From positions 530,358-594,357 of the forward strand of contig NW_025937992.1 in the NCBI RefSeq assembly GCF_000764305.2: 64,000 nucleotides of DNA, in the 5' to 3' direction. The first letter of the stretch is position 1. Each line of letters opens with the position of its first letter. This DNA comes from Hyalella azteca. Lineage: Eukaryota; Arthropoda; Malacostraca; Amphipoda; Hyalellidae. Shown here one piece after another: positions 11,409-25,190 of the stretch. A program made the translations under genes and the position numbers. The notes beneath the pieces are model-generated. The model saw nothing but the letters and a program-made list of their open reading frames with translations, was not told the DNA's origin and searched no databases.

Positions 11409-13466
11409 CTAATTTTGATATTCAATTTTTTTTTCACTGAGGTTATTTAATATTCACTCATCTAGTAGTTTTGTTAGTCATACTCCTAATAATTATGTCC
11501 GATCAAGCTCCTCTTATTTCTATAATTTATATTTTGGATGTAGATAACGTAAGAAAACTTATAATGCCCTCAATTAATTTGGATAATCATTTAATTAAAA
11601 GATATTCTACAAAAGCCTCATAATCGCCTTAAAAATACAACTAACTATTTAATTCGCTCATTTTCATTCATCATATTTTGCCTTCGAAAGCAAATGAACT
11701 TGACGCTCAAAAAACGTGAAAGAAAGACATTTGATATGTACGCGTACAGAGCAAGGCTAACACTTCCACCTACTCTTCAAAGTAAAATAAATAGTACATT
11801 TGATGCGAATAAATTACGTAATAAATTGGGGTGACGGGGAAAAAAACGTTTCAATAAATAAGGAAATTAGGAATTGATATCACTTAAAACTTTTTTTATC
11901 GTAAAAAGGATGTTTTGTGACTGTGACATATGACGTAAAATGATCTACAATCTCCCGAGAGCTGTCGATTGCAGTAATTATTCTTGCAAATCCATGCCTG
12001 CAGAAGTAAGGGTAACATCGACTCTGTAACCAAAAGCTTCAGTGTCGTTCGTACCACGGTGAAGTGAGGACGTCGCACCAGGGTCTCCAGTGTCACACTC
12101 ACAGTCTAGCGTTTCAAGCTCATGCCTTTGCTATTAATAAATATGGACAAGATTGAAAAGATGTTCATAGTAACTTTTGCTCTGATTACTGGTAATAAAT
12201 GTTTCTATGAAGCTTCTTCACTATATTTCTTGTTCGTAAATAATTGATTAAGTTACGTCGCTATGAAGACAGAACGCACGCACACTCCTCAGTTGTGGTC
12301 AGATAATAACAGTGTTCAAAATAATGGCAGGAGTAAGAAAGAGGTTTTGGCCTCTCAGAGTAACACTTGGGTTTATAATAATAGGGGAACTGAGGATATG
12401 AACAAAAATGCATTGATTTGCCAAAAATAATTCCCGATGAGTTATATCCTGGACGTGTATCACAATATAAATAGTGTTATGAAGGAATTTGTACATACTT
12501 TTATAATTCGTTAATTAGAATTCTTACGAACTTTTTGAGTTTTTGGTACAAGTGTTTAAAAATTGGGCGATCAGCCGCGCCTTTCATTCACACAGATAAC
12601 ATGCGTCTGTTTATGAAAGCAATGCAGTATGGCAGTTGATTACAATATTATTGAAAACTTCGCGCATTCTCCTACTAACTTTGAAAAAGCGTATAGAGGC
12701 AATATGCTCCACGGTTATTGAAGGCTCAGAAAAAATTAATTTTTATTCAAAAATCGCCAATTTTTCCACTAGAATTTTTAGAGGAATATAAGTTTCAAAA
12801 AAAATTTTAAACTAGAGTGAATATTGTCATCAATATTGCTCGTAGTATTTCATTTATCAGCGAAACTCTCTTTTTGATCCTAACATTTGCAGCGTTACTA
12901 TTCTTGTCTAAATGAAGATAATTGTAAATAAAAATTTGCAAGTTGCAGTAATATAAAAAATGTAGTACCTATAAAAAATGTCACCCAACAGCGAGGTCAC
13001 TTTTATCAATACTTCAGGCGCATTGATCCAACAATTTAAAATGAAGGATTTGATGAATTTTAGAAAAGAACGATAGAAGTGGAGCTTTTGATAAAATATT
13101 CTGCCTTTATTTAATGCCTTGCACTTGACACGATTCTTTTAATAATTTGTTTAGTTGTGATAAAGTACTATGAATTATCTTGAATACTATGAATTATCTA
13201 TTATCTTATTATATGTTGTGCTGAAGACAACTAAAATATTTTCTTGGTCTATCGTTATAAATATGATGCTTTGGTTGACTAGTTTTGCGAAACCTATTAA
13301 TTTTTTCACAAATGCCAAGTTAATTTTATGAGTATTTTACATCGTTGACTGATTGTTACTCCTCATTTTACGATCAACATATCAGCGTGATCTCATTCGC
13401 ATCCATATTTTCATCTTTTCCATAAGCCTCTATAAAATTTAATCGCGTCAGGTTAAAGTTCGGTTA
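11409..13466. other. stretch without a recognised gene
   Basis: AT-rich. A slightly GC-richer patch at about 11990-12110 carries a 68-codon - strand frame (VTLETLVRRPHF near its start) that faintly resembles a frame at 18710-18740 (VTLETFLRIHL). This could be two old copies of one repeat, but the match is short. Confidence 0.5.
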
Positions 13467-13736
13467 TCAACAGTGCAACGGACGTGTAGAGAGTCTGATC
13501 GTCTGCAAGTCTACTTTGATCCGCCGTTCAACCATTGCAAAGTCAGGCAATCTTGGAGCGGACGAACGGCTCAGGAAACTTACCCTTTTGTCTCGGCCGA
13601 GTTCACTTTCAAGCTTGGCAATTAATGTCTTGTGTCTACCTTCTTCAGTAAGATCAAGATTTTTATTTAGATAAACTATTACATGAATAAGGTTGATACT
13701 GCTTCCTAGGTACAGTTTAGCGATACAAACCGGTAT
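13467..13736 (-). other. exon-like open frame ending in a perfect splice donor, family unknown
   Basis: The - strand is open for 89 codons from a stop at 13737-13739 to the TGA at 13467-13469. The stretch is near 50% GC in its 3' half. Within it, TEEGRHKTLIAKLESELGRD and KR are followed directly by GTAAGT (13583-13578), the consensus donor; the acceptor side is unclear. The IAKLESEL part could be helical. It has no ATG near its 5' end. It could be an orphan exon, a pseudogene exon or a mobile-element fragment. Confidence 0.25.
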
Positions 13737-13755
13737 TTAAACTGGTTTGCATCGC
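13720..13755. repeat. imperfect 15-bp hairpin
   Basis: GCGATACAAACCGGT and ACTGGTTTGCATCGC pair at 13 of 15 positions around ATTTAA. It overlaps the 5' edge of the exon-like frame on the - strand. Confidence 0.75.
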
Positions 13756-16250
13756 GAAATAATTAAATTAAATAGTACAATAACAATTTTACAAACCATG
13801 TACTATTGCATGATATTTTATTATTTCGAACCAATTAACGCTGGTTCAGAACATGAAAACATTAGACGTGCTATTATTTTAGAGTTTCGTACATTACAAT
13901 TCTTTCGGTATTATCATAAAAATTTCAAAACTTGAATTTGAAACTTTAAACTTTGATATCACAGTTTTCATCCTAACAGGAAAAAAATAACAACCAAATC
14001 TTGGGGAAATAAAAAATGAAATTGCATAGAAAAAGCTTAATCAGGAACAACATTTACTTGTAAGATATCAGTCACCTCATAAACGAGCCGTTAACTCGTG
14101 TATAAAAATTTAATACACAGAGGAAGAGATTTCTCATGAAACAATATTTAGTTCAAAAAACAACACTTTACTTTCGAAGCAACCGTTAACTCATCAAATA
14201 AATCATCAGAAAGTAAAAGTTAACTCTCACAAGAGCAGAGCTTTCATAAAACAATTTGTAACTCTCAAAGCAACTTTTACCTCGCGAAACTTCATTGAGA
14301 GTTGTCGAAACTTGTCCCGCATAGTCTCCAGGGATGTGTGTGTATTTTGACTGCCTTTTCCATTGGTTTGATGTCTTGCGTAGCTCTATTTTAGAATAAT
14401 TTTGTTTGTTTATTAGATAGCGACACAAAAAATTGAAATATATCATGAAATGGGCATCTCAGTTGTTTCGATCGTTATAAAGAAAACAATTCAGATACAT
14501 GATATGTTTACACCTTTGGAAAAGGATGCATGCAATGTTTTCATGCAATTTGCAGTCACGGAATGACTTCGGCACATTCAATCAACTCTCGACTCTACGT
14601 TTCCGATTTATCCCGGTAGGAGGTAGGAGGAAAGATCAGTCACTTCCCCTCACACAAATAATTTCATTTCTTGGGCAAGGAAGGATAAAAATGGTTCGAA
14701 GATTGGAGACTTGTCTTTGATCCTTCCAATTACGAGATTTTCTCCGGTTTTGAACCTTTCACCCGTTTGGTTGTAACTTCATTAAACTTCAGCGTATAAA
14801 TATTATTTGTTTGTTCGGTAGAAATAAGTCAACGCAAATAAGTGAACGCAATGTACTAAGTGCGCCTGTAGTTTGGTGGAACATTACAAGCCTGAATATC
14901 AGCATGAAAATACAACTAGTTTTTACATAATTTTGCACATCTAGGCTAGTTAGGCGAATAAATTCCCGAAGTCGCTAAATTTACAAATTTTAGTTTTGCT
15001 ATTTTTCTTATCGAATAAAATTGAACAGAAATGGGAATATCTAGTTTAGTGCTCACGTTCCATTGGAAATGTTCCCGTAAATTTTAGTCGATTCACATAT
15101 GTAAGCACTAAGATTTAAGTCACAAAATCTAGAGAGAAATATGTTTCTATGAATTTTATCATATAAAATGAAGAAGTTTTCTCGCTATCTCAATGCAATT
15201 TCTATCTGAAATTGATGTTTAATCCGCCGGGGAACTGTTCCGACGAAGTATTTCAGGATATGGAATTACTAAACCAACTCTGGGCCAGGTTCAGAGCACT
15301 CAGCGCTGGATCTCCGCCAGGCGAGATAAGTGAAGGCTGCTAGTTTATTGGGTAGCTTCGTGTTCTCTGTAAATTTACGGCTCTATGTGAACAAGACTTG
15401 GGTGGGCCCAGTTCATAATATTACTTTCTCCAGTGAAAAATAGGTACTTGGTAGACAGGAAAACAGCTTTCAATAACATTTACGTCCTTTTCTACTGGGT
15501 TAAAAAGGTATTTCTTATAAATTTATTACTGAAAATTCCCTTAAATGTTTCTACAACGTATAATCTACTAATAAATGTTTCGTATCATTGTGTGCTAATA
15601 TCAGTACCAAGCAATAAAATAAATTTAAGTTTCTTCTGTCAATTAATGGATAAATGCGATCAATCTGCAAATATTTTGAACACTGTGAACTTGGAAAAAT
15701 TTGAAATAGAAGCACGCGAAGTCATATCTGATATATTACCACATACCGGCAAGCATTCAACATAAAATTAAAAGCCCATGTAAATTCGATATAAAAAAGC
15801 CTAGTAAATTTTTTTTATTCGGAAAGCCTCTTATGATTGCGGCTTTTTTTAATCACACTTCGTTCGTCGACGTTTAAAAAATAATATTTGCCTGCTCGAT
15901 ATTTACAACAATTACTGTAAAAATTCTACCCAAATTAGTTAATATCAATTTCACAATTGTTATGCTTCTTCCTCTGTAAAAACTATTCAGGATTTTACAA
16001 ACAGAAAAATATAATTTTTGGAGCAAAATTGTTGCAAGCTGAAAGTTGAATTTAGTTATTCAAAATCCGTGAAGGGCTGTTGACGCTCTAATGTTGAACT
16101 CGAGCTCTCTTGTGCGGCCGCGAGCTTTGCTGTGCAGCGGAAAACTGTTGTGAAATACTTTTGGGAGTACACGGGCAACTGCAGAGAAAAACTGTAGCTA
16201 GTGCAGTGTTTAACCGCAGCAAGAGTTCAGTTTAACTAGCGAGGGAATAG
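13756..16250. other. stretch without a recognised gene
   Basis: AT-rich, no recognisable gene. A 110-codon + frame (15433-15765) has a GTG start and very AT-rich codons. Just upstream of the 47-bp array, 16090-16250 is GC-richer and contains degenerate CTGCAG-bearing relatives of the array. Confidence 0.55.
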
Positions 16251-16665
16251 GCTTGCTGCGCAGTGTAATACTGCAGTGAAATACTAACGGATGAGCGGCA
16301 TGTTTTGCAGTTTATAACTGCAGTAAAATACAAGCGGATGAGCGGCATGTTTTGCAGTGTATAACTACAGTGAAATACTAGTGGATGAGCGGCATGTTTT
16401 GCAGTGTACAACTACAGTGAAATACTAGCGGATGAGCGGCATGTTTTGTACTGTATAACTGCAGTGAAATACTAGCGGGTGAGCGGCTTGTTTTGTAGTG
16501 TATATCTGCAGTGAAATAATAGCGGATGAGCAGCATGTTTTGTACTGTATAACTGCAGTGAAATACTAGCGGGCGAGCGGCTTGTTTTGCAGTGTATAAC
16601 TGAAGTTAAATACAAGCGGGTGAGCAGCTTGTTTTGCAGTGTATCTCTGCAGTGAAATACTAACA
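16251..16665. repeat. 47-bp minisatellite, nearly 9 copies
   Basis: The unit contains GCAGTGTATAACTGCAGTGA, AATACTAGCGGATGAGCGGC and ATGTTTT. Anchors 47 bp apart can be followed from 16273. TGCAGT-GTATA-ACTGCA within each unit is a small inverted repeat. Weaker relatives extend upstream to about 16170. Confidence 0.95.
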
Positions 16666-19600
16666 GCTAAGAAATGAGCCGCCAAATGTTCCCACATCTC
16701 GCGCGAACTCCGGCTCACGTTACCAAGACGCGGCAATTTTTCTTTTGACTTTCATGGCTGAGCCTACGGGTCGATGAATCGAATTATTGATTACCGATGG
16801 ATTCATACATCTTAATGAAATGGGAAATTTTTTTTGAACCGATCTCCGTTTTGCTTCGATATTTTTCGAGCTGTTGTTTAAACTGTAACTTGTGTTTCAA
16901 CACTGATTTCCTTTCCAAATGGCTCAGGAATAAATACTCGCATCGGCAGAATTGTTCCATAGTTTCGCTGTTTTTATTTCTCATTCGGCATTAAACATCA
17001 TTGGTACGTCAATTGGTACTGCTGGCAAGAATTATTTATCGAATCGCTTCACCGAAAATGAATAATCATTGTGCTTAACATAAGATCATTTGTTATAGAT
17101 CAAATGTCTGAAGATAAACGAGTCTTTCGAAGAAATACGGCTTATTTCACTGATTTCAGGAGTAATTTTCTCTAGTCGAAAAACGAAGACTAGTTATTTT
17201 GTATAAATAATAAGAAAAACTATGTAAATCACTTTATATATGATAGTATACTTTATATACTATCACTTTATATACTGAAGAAATTCGGAATGATCATAGG
17301 GACCGATATTTGTGGAGCGTTATCTACGGATATTATAGCCAGATTACTAACGCATACATTTCCTTGTATAATCGGGTTCAGTTTTAAAGTTATTTAAATC
17401 TCGCATTTTTCAACACTTGATAGCAGCTAAAATTAAGACGATAGTGAAAAAATTCTCGTATTTTTAACACCCTGCTATATCAAACTGAAACATAACAGGG
17501 CACTAAACACGATCTTTCTACCGCAGGTGCACAAAATTTTGAAACGACTAAACTAAAATTACACGGTCGTTAATACATTTTAACTTTTGAGCCGTTTTAA
17601 TTATTTTTAATAACTAATAAAAACTCCTTTAATCAAGAATAAGAAGCAATTTTTCACTCATGAAAACAAAATAATTTTCGCAGGTTTATTGCGTTTAATT
17701 GATTCAACTATTTGAAACTTCTCCGTCTCCAATATTAAACAAAATTCACTTTTCGATCAGTTATGAAGAAAAGTGAAACATTTCAAAATAGGCATATCAA
17801 TTTTAGAACTCGAGGTCTCTTTAAATTCAGTTTAAGCCAAAGATGATTAATAGAATGACTTCTCGTTAAAATATTCACTTTGTAATTTTATTTTCAATGA
17901 GAATATAATTTATTTACTTATTCAATAACTTTACCCGCTAATTTTCGCGTTTTCTCTTTCATTCCCAATCAGATGACATCAAATGAAAAACACCAATCTT
18001 TGACTCGCTGCTCTGCACAGCGACGGAACTCATCAGCTCGAATTATTTGTAATTCTAATTAAGAGCGCGTAATAACATGGAATAGCGAACTAAACGAAAC
18101 TCTGCCGCTGTATTGAATCAAATCAATGACCGCAATGACCGAGAAATACAGGCATGTGCAAGTTGTGTGACGTTCTAGAGATATAGCAAAATGAATAATT
18201 CATGAATGAGGCCGAAAATTAATGCTAAATATCTGATTGTGTTATTGGAGGATGTAATTTCAAATGATTCACTAACTACAACTTTCACCTTTCATAGCTG
18301 AGGTATAATCCCACTCGCCGTTTTGGGCCTAGAGAAAATCTCATCATTAACCAGCCTTTATCACGTAATTAATGTAATTAAAAGGGATTGTTTCAATAAT
18401 GACCGTTTACAATTTTTATTAAATCGTGAGGCCAGCGAAATTTCATAATCGATTTGAAATTTCTTTTAATTCAAGAATTTAGCATCCTTAGTTTGTCAAC
18501 ATTAGAGATTTTTTCAAACGACGTTCCATATTCTCCAAATTAAATCCTTCTTATAGGTACCAAATTAAATTTTGAACGCCTTGTCAAATAGCGTTCGATT
18601 TATCAAGAAAACAGGTATACATGTTTACAGCGAAATAAATTCACCAGCTGACGTCACATCAGTATGTCGTAAGGCCACTTCCGCATTAGATCGACGGAGC
18701 ATTAGGGCAGGAGTTGTCACACTGGAAACCTTCTTGCGTATTCACCTTGTGCAGCTCAAAGAAGTCACTTCATAATATATATATATGAAAAATTTTAGCC
18801 CTACCTCATTTACTTCCGATTCGATGATTTTGAAAGGTATATTATTTTTAACTGAACATTTTTTCAGTTAAAAATTGTTTAGATGAAAATTTTTGCTTAC
18901 TTTCCTCTTAATGCGAGGAAATTAGCGTTTCAAAAACGCTAATTTCTTAATTAGCGTTTCAAAACTTACCTTGTAAATTATGTCGCACGAATTTGTGTTA
19001 CTTCCGTCATTAAATTGTGGAGAGGAAAATTGAGTTAATGTCAGAAATGGTCATTTTGAAAAAATTATAACTTCTCTGGAATTTTTTATTGACTTTTTTT
19101 CGAACTTGTGATATCAGCAATCATTCGGCCTAAATGAAGTAATCTATTTTTTATAATTATAATGATCCCTTTGAACCAAACACAAATGAGTTTTTCGCTT
19201 CTTCCAAATCATTAATCGTGCTAGCCGAATTCATTCTTCAGTTAAATTATATTAAGCCATACTAATAATCAAGTTAATTTAGAGCTTCATCTATAGCCTA
19301 ATACTTCACTCGCATTTTTCTGGCTCAAGAGCTGCATGGCGAGTGAACATTCTGAGCCCATTAAATTAGTTTGCCTATGGGATCAAAGCCTCTATATTGC
19401 CTGGCTCTGCAGCTCATGAATTAAAGGTACATGACTGATGCTTGAACTAGTAGCCGACTTACCAGCAGCCTGGAGATAATTAACTTTAAATTTCTGGTGG
19501 AATTACAGCCGTTCTATGAGAATTTTTGATAATTTAAAAACTGCAATGAGATTTTCACATAGCATATTTTTAAGTTTGCAGAGTTTTTTTGTCGTTTTGA

Positions 19601-22239
19601 ATGATGTGTGTTCGAATTTCTCATGTGAACGAAATAATTTGCCTTTACCACTCAATAGTATTGACGAGCGATTATACGGTTTTGACAGCTTCGTATGCCC
19701 GGCACCTTATTGGATGAATTTATGTGATTGGGTGCTTGAAATCAGTTACAAATTGCATATTAAATTTTTTTTATTCCGTAGCAACGCATTGCCTTGGATA
19801 CTATATGATAAACGTCTGATTTTTTGATGATCGCAATAGTTGTTATTTAATTGTCATAAGCCTCGCAAAATTATGTGGCATTCCTCGGAACTGTACTTCA
19901 ATTTGGAACTTTGCAGAAGCAGATTATATAATTGAATGTATTTGTTTGAACAAGTGTTTGCTATGTGTTTGCAATTCGTATAAATAGGAGTAAATTTCCT
20001 TTTATAATTAAAGATATTTACATCATTTGATAGGGAATCATTAATTTTACGCACGATTTATTCACCGCACAAAAAATTTTGATATCTCTTTTGTCATTCT
20101 CCTTAATTACGGTCGGTCAGGATGAGAATTTATAAAAAATACCGTACTGAGCTAGCATCTTCCCTAGATGCTGTTTATGTGGCAAAGCATTAGGGCTTTT
20201 CTATTATTTAATCCTGAGCCTCGTATCAGATCCAATCTCAAAGAATGGCCCAGCAATCAATGATGCAATATATTGCCCGAGGTCCATTATTCATAAAGCA
20301 ATTGTGTTTACTTCCATTAAGCAGTCTGTAAAGTCTTGCAAAGCGCCAAGTATAAAAGCACAGAATGTGGATTATCAGATCTTCGCATTCGCACGAATAC
20401 CAATCCCACCATAGAGGTTAAAACTCCATTACACTCACGCTTTTTATTCTCACCTCAAACTCAAGATAATATTAACTTATACATGGAAGCTACTGGAAAA
20501 AATACTACAAATGCCCGCTGAGCATTATGGTTTCTCATTTAGATCTATTCGTAAACTGTATAACCTAATAAGTTATTTACGATATTGAGGTCCTTGTTTA
20601 AACTCAATAATTAATATTTAATGATTTACAGCAGGATTTTCGTAATTTGCTTTATTATCCTCGTGCTATCAACCGCCAGCATGTAATTGAAAGCCTTTAA
20701 TTAGGTCGATCAATGCATATATAAAATAGTTTTTCCGCATATTTTCCTGCCCGTAAATTATTTAATGAAGGGCAATTTTTCAGGCGACTTTATGAGCATG
20801 AACGTGGATTTATTGCCAGCTTGTATCCATTAGACAAATTGCTTGTGCTATCAAAGAGATAAGAAAATTGCATCGTAATTTATTAACTCCTTATAATTTC
20901 CTACGTTTAGTTTATGTTTAATTGACATAAGACTTGAGTGTTGCTGAATAAATGCTTCATTCTTCCAACGATGAAATTTAACATCAAAGAACTCTGGTTG
21001 CAATAGTTGATGAACTCTCCAAGTGTACGAGAATAAACAAAAAAGGGTCAATAAATCGCCATGACTGCAGCCATCGTATCAATAATTCCATTCGAATATA
21101 TCATGAAAGGCAACTTGATAATGTTCAGTTTAGTTATATCCAATTGACGCGCGGATATTGAAATTTACATCAAAATGAGATTGCCACTTTGAGTCAAAAG
21201 ACGAACCTGAACAATAAAGTTTAATGCGAGTTTCGTGACCAGAGTTCAATCCTTCTGACGAAGTAATCGCCTAATGTAAAACTCTGTAGTCAGGACTCCA
21301 GGGTTAACACGTGTCTGCTTCCTACTCACCTGAAATACTGCAATGACGTGTCTATTTTGCTCTGATGGTACACATGTAAAATATTCAGAGAGAGCAAAGA
21401 TATGTACGCTTTGATACCCATGATTACTTCTTCCATTTAGGATAGCGCCTTGTCGACAACTTCATCATATCAGCTCTAACGGAACTTCAAGGTCAACCTA
21501 ATCCGTATAAATGAGTTACTTCGTGATGAATGAAGTCGTGAATTGCATGTCATCTAAAAAAGTGAAAGTACATTCATTTCGACAAGCTTTGTCTCCTTTT
21601 TAATCATTTATTATATATTAATATAGGCTGACTGGAGAGCGATGCCCTCACTTCCATCTGTACCAATTCACTAATTAAATCGGCAATTCTTCAAGCCAAA
21701 TAGTAAGTCGAATCGTTACTAACAGCACAGGCAAATACCTCCAATTATCGATTATACAATTATCATCCGACTCTTTTATTGTCATCTGCAAAATCCTTCA
21801 TTTATCATTTAGCGATCTACTCTTGTTCTCTTTAAAAATATGTTTTGTTCCACTTGCAATCACATATTCTCCATAAAATCTCCTGTACAATCTTCTCTCA
21901 CACACTTGATTTCCTTTCTTTATATTTCTTCACTTTCCTTACCTTCTTTTATATTTTCTTGACTGTCGTCAACTGATCAATCGAAAGTTTTTTATTAGTA
22001 TCCTTTCAATCTCATATTAATCCGTGTACTATTTTCGATTAAGTACGCTTCAAACTTCGATTGTTTACTTTACAATCTTCTTTTAATCCGCATTTTTTTA
22101 ATCTATTATTAGTTTTTCAATCTTATAGTATTCAATTTTACATCAAGCCTTCTTCACTTTACAATCCATTAATAATCCTCAATTGTTCACTTTAGAGTGC
22201 TTTATAGTTCCCTTTACAGCTTTTTATTATTAACAATTA
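16666..22239. other. stretch without a recognised gene
   Basis: AT-rich. It holds a GATAGTATA/TATACTATC hairpin (17241-17263) and a GAAATTAGCGTTT / AAACGCTAATTTC hairpin (about 18918-18947) followed by a further direct copy of AATTAGCGTTTCAAAA. No convincing exon. Confidence 0.6.
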
Positions 22240-22520
22240 TAGTCTCCATTGTTCACTAAACTGCCTTCTATTGTTCACACTTGAGTCTTTCACTGATCAC
22301 TAGACGATATTCTATTGTTCACTTAACAGTCTTCTATTGTTCACACTTCAGTCTTCACTGATCAATGGACGATATTCTATTGTTCACTTAACAGTCTTCT
22401 ATTGTTCACACTTCAGTCTTCCACTGATCACTGGACGATATTCTATTGTTCACTTTAACAGTCTTCTATTGTTCACACTTGAGTCTTTCACTGATCACTG
22501 AACAATATTCTATTGTTCGC
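22240..22520. repeat. 65-67-bp minisatellite, about 4 copies
   Basis: The unit contains TCTATTGTTCAC twice, CACTGATCACTGGACGATAT once, and a CAGTCTT spacer. The repeat of TCTATTGTTCAC inside the unit shows it grew from a shorter repeat. Degenerate forms of TTTACAATCTTCTT lie upstream from about 21990. Confidence 0.9.
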
Positions 22521-23149
22521 GGTACAGCCTTTGTGTAAAGAGTTTGCCAAATGCCGGAATCCCAGCATTCAAAGTTCTCCCGATCCTCTTAGCGCAAAAA
22601 CTTAAGGCTGCCGCACGGCTGCAAAAGTGTTAGCAGCCTCAGCCTGCCGTCTCTGAAATCTTATTTTGTTCAGTCGGTGCACTGTAGGCATCATGCAAAA
22701 AGTTATAAACAAAAATAAATTCAGATATAGTTTCATAATAAACAAAAATCAAACAATATTAGGCAGTCATTTTGGATCATTAGGGGGAAAATCGTCGCCT
22801 GTATTCCTTTGATATCGCAGAATCATCAACAAACATCAATTTACCTGGTTACTATTCATCACAGGAAACAAATTTATTTGTAAAAAACAGATTCTCCCCC
22901 TCATTCTTTGCCAAATTGATTTAATTTTCCCTTTCGAACCTAGCCGACTTCAATATCGAACTCTTTTTTTTGTGGTGCTCACAAAGTTCCCGGCGCTGTG
23001 TATGTTTTAGGCACCATTGCTGCAAGTAATTTCGTCCTTATGGCCTTATGAAGAGTTTAAAACTTCTCAGTACACGGTCACGCTGATGCACCACCTTCGT
23101 CGTCCTCCGTCCCCAAGTCGTCGATTGGCTGGTCGCCCCGCCCACGGAT

Positions 23150-23545
23150 CCTTGAAAATAGAATCTTTTTTCGTGGTTAACGAACAGACAGGTTGACGAT
23201 GCGCGTATTTTCAGTGCCAATTCTTCAACAAATTATGCCACTTAAAACAAAACCTTTTATTTCTGGTGTGCGGACAGTAAAGTTTAAGCCAGGTGCAGTG
23301 TGTAAAGCAGTGTGTATAATATCGGCATCATAACTTCATGGCATTTAGTCCTTCAATACAAAACCATTTTTTCATGGTGCGCGAACACTCAATTTGATGG
23401 CGGTGCTCATATTTTCAGCGCAATTAAAAACATAAAGAAATTTGGCCATTAAATACAAAACCCTCTTTTCGTAGTGCACGAACAGTCAAGTTGATGGCTG
23501 TGCGTGAATTTTCAACGCAATAACATGAAGTAATTTGGCCATTTA
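23150..23545. repeat. degenerate tandem repeat of about 105 bp, 4 copies
   Basis: Each copy has ACAAAACC, a T-rich TTTCGTGGTG-like part, GAACAGTCAAGTTGATGG and ATTTTCAGCGCAAT in order. Divergence between copies is high, so the array is old. Confidence 0.8.
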
Positions 23546-24675
23546 ATCACTCGTTTGGTTAGGCTGACCCTGCAGCTGTACGGCCCATGGATCGCTTCGA
23601 GCGCAGGGAGAGAATAGTTACAGGCTTTTCATCTCGTTCACTAAAAATTCGTTTGCAAAATTCAGGCCGAGAGAATTAAGCCGGGGCCAGGGGAACCTCC
23701 CGTGGGTATTATTCTGGGAATTTTTGAGCTGAAATTTTTCGCAATTTTGTTTACTGGGACCTAAGGTATGAGTATGAAATAGATTTATGAGGATTTATGA
23801 ATGAGGATTCAACCGTTGCTTTTTTTATTCATTGGTCTCGACACTGAAACTGCAAATTTATTGTCTCTATTTCCATCGCAATAAAATACCTCACATGAGT
23901 TCCTCGGGCACTAACGAGGAAAGAAACTTGAAGGTAAAAAAGTACATAAATAGGAGCACGCGTATATAGGGCTACTGAGCTTCGCACAATCAAATGGTAA
24001 TTTTTTCATATATAAAAAATAAAAAATGTTAGGTTTATTATACAAAACAATATCAGTTGGATTATTTGTCTTAAAATCCATAAAATTCTTATCAAATATA
24101 CAATATTTGGTTTGGCGATAATTGTTTGACCTTCAAAAGATTTAAAGACTTTTTAAACCTCTGAAAAGTTCAGAAAAATGTTAAAATTTTACTCACATTA
24201 ACACTTCAATGTTCTGATGGCTTGAATCACTATTATTCTATTGTTTACTTTAAGCCAATTTCGTTTTCGTCGACACATTGACAAACACTTTAACCTTCTA
24301 AAATAACGCCACTTCGCCAGTAAAATTTTTTATACTAAATTTGAACATGTCTGCGGTTGTCAAAATTCACGGTTTTTAATCACCCAATTCCATCGGTGAC
24401 ACTCACCTTTGACAAGCATACAAAACCTTGGAATTATCCAAAACGTGCACTTTTTTTCTCCCATAGAAACTTTTGCTCCCTATCTTGATTTTGTTTACGG
24501 CTATTCAACAACGTAAAATTTATATCGTTTTTTCATTCACTTTTGCGGTGGCCATAGACAAACATCTTCACTCCCTGACCACCACAGTAACGACCTGAAG
24601 TGATCGCCTCAAGTAGACTCTTCATGGCGTGGCTGTCATGAAACCGCGCGAGGGACATGACGCGGGTATAGTTAT

Positions 24676-25190
24676 ATCATGAATATGGCATGAGGAATAG
24701 TGTAAGATTAATGGACTTGTAATTATGTCAGGAATATGGCATGAGGAATAGCGTAAGATTAATGGACTTGTAATTATGTCGGAAAATGGCATGGGGAATA
24801 GCGTAAAATCAATCAACTGATTATTATGTCATGAATTTGGCATGAGGAATAGCGTAAGAATAATGGACTTGTAATTATGTCTGGAAAACGGCATTGGGAA
24901 TATCGTAAAATTAATCAACTAGTAATTACAACTAAAATATGATATAAGTAATAATGTAAAATCAATCAACTTGTAGTTATGCCAAATATATGTCCTGAGA
25001 AATAGTGTAAAATCGATTAACTTGTAATTACGCCAAGAATGTAGCATGAGGAAAAGCGCAAAGTCAGAGTGATTGTAATTATTTCAATAATGCGGCATGA
25101 TGAAAAGTATAAAATAAATTTACTTGTAATTATACCAGGAATGTAGCATGATAAATAACGTGAAATCAATTGACATGGTCGAAAGAAAAA
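24676..25190. repeat. 51-bp minisatellite, about 10 copies
   Basis: The unit contains GGAATATGGCATGAGGAATA, GCGTAAGATTAATGGACTTG and TAATTATGTC. The first five copies are close and later ones increasingly diverged, so the array decays toward its right end. Confidence 0.93.

Noticed and set aside
15433..15765. 110-codon + frame
   Set aside because: GTG start, strongly AT-driven amino-acid content, no domain.
16251..16665. CRISPR-like regular repeat
   Set aside because: Units are contiguous with no unique spacers and the DNA is eukaryotic; it is a minisatellite.
11896..18775. Similar VTLET peptides at about 12090 (-) and 18715 (+)
   Set aside because: The nucleotide match is only about 20 of 30 bases; too short to call a repeat family.
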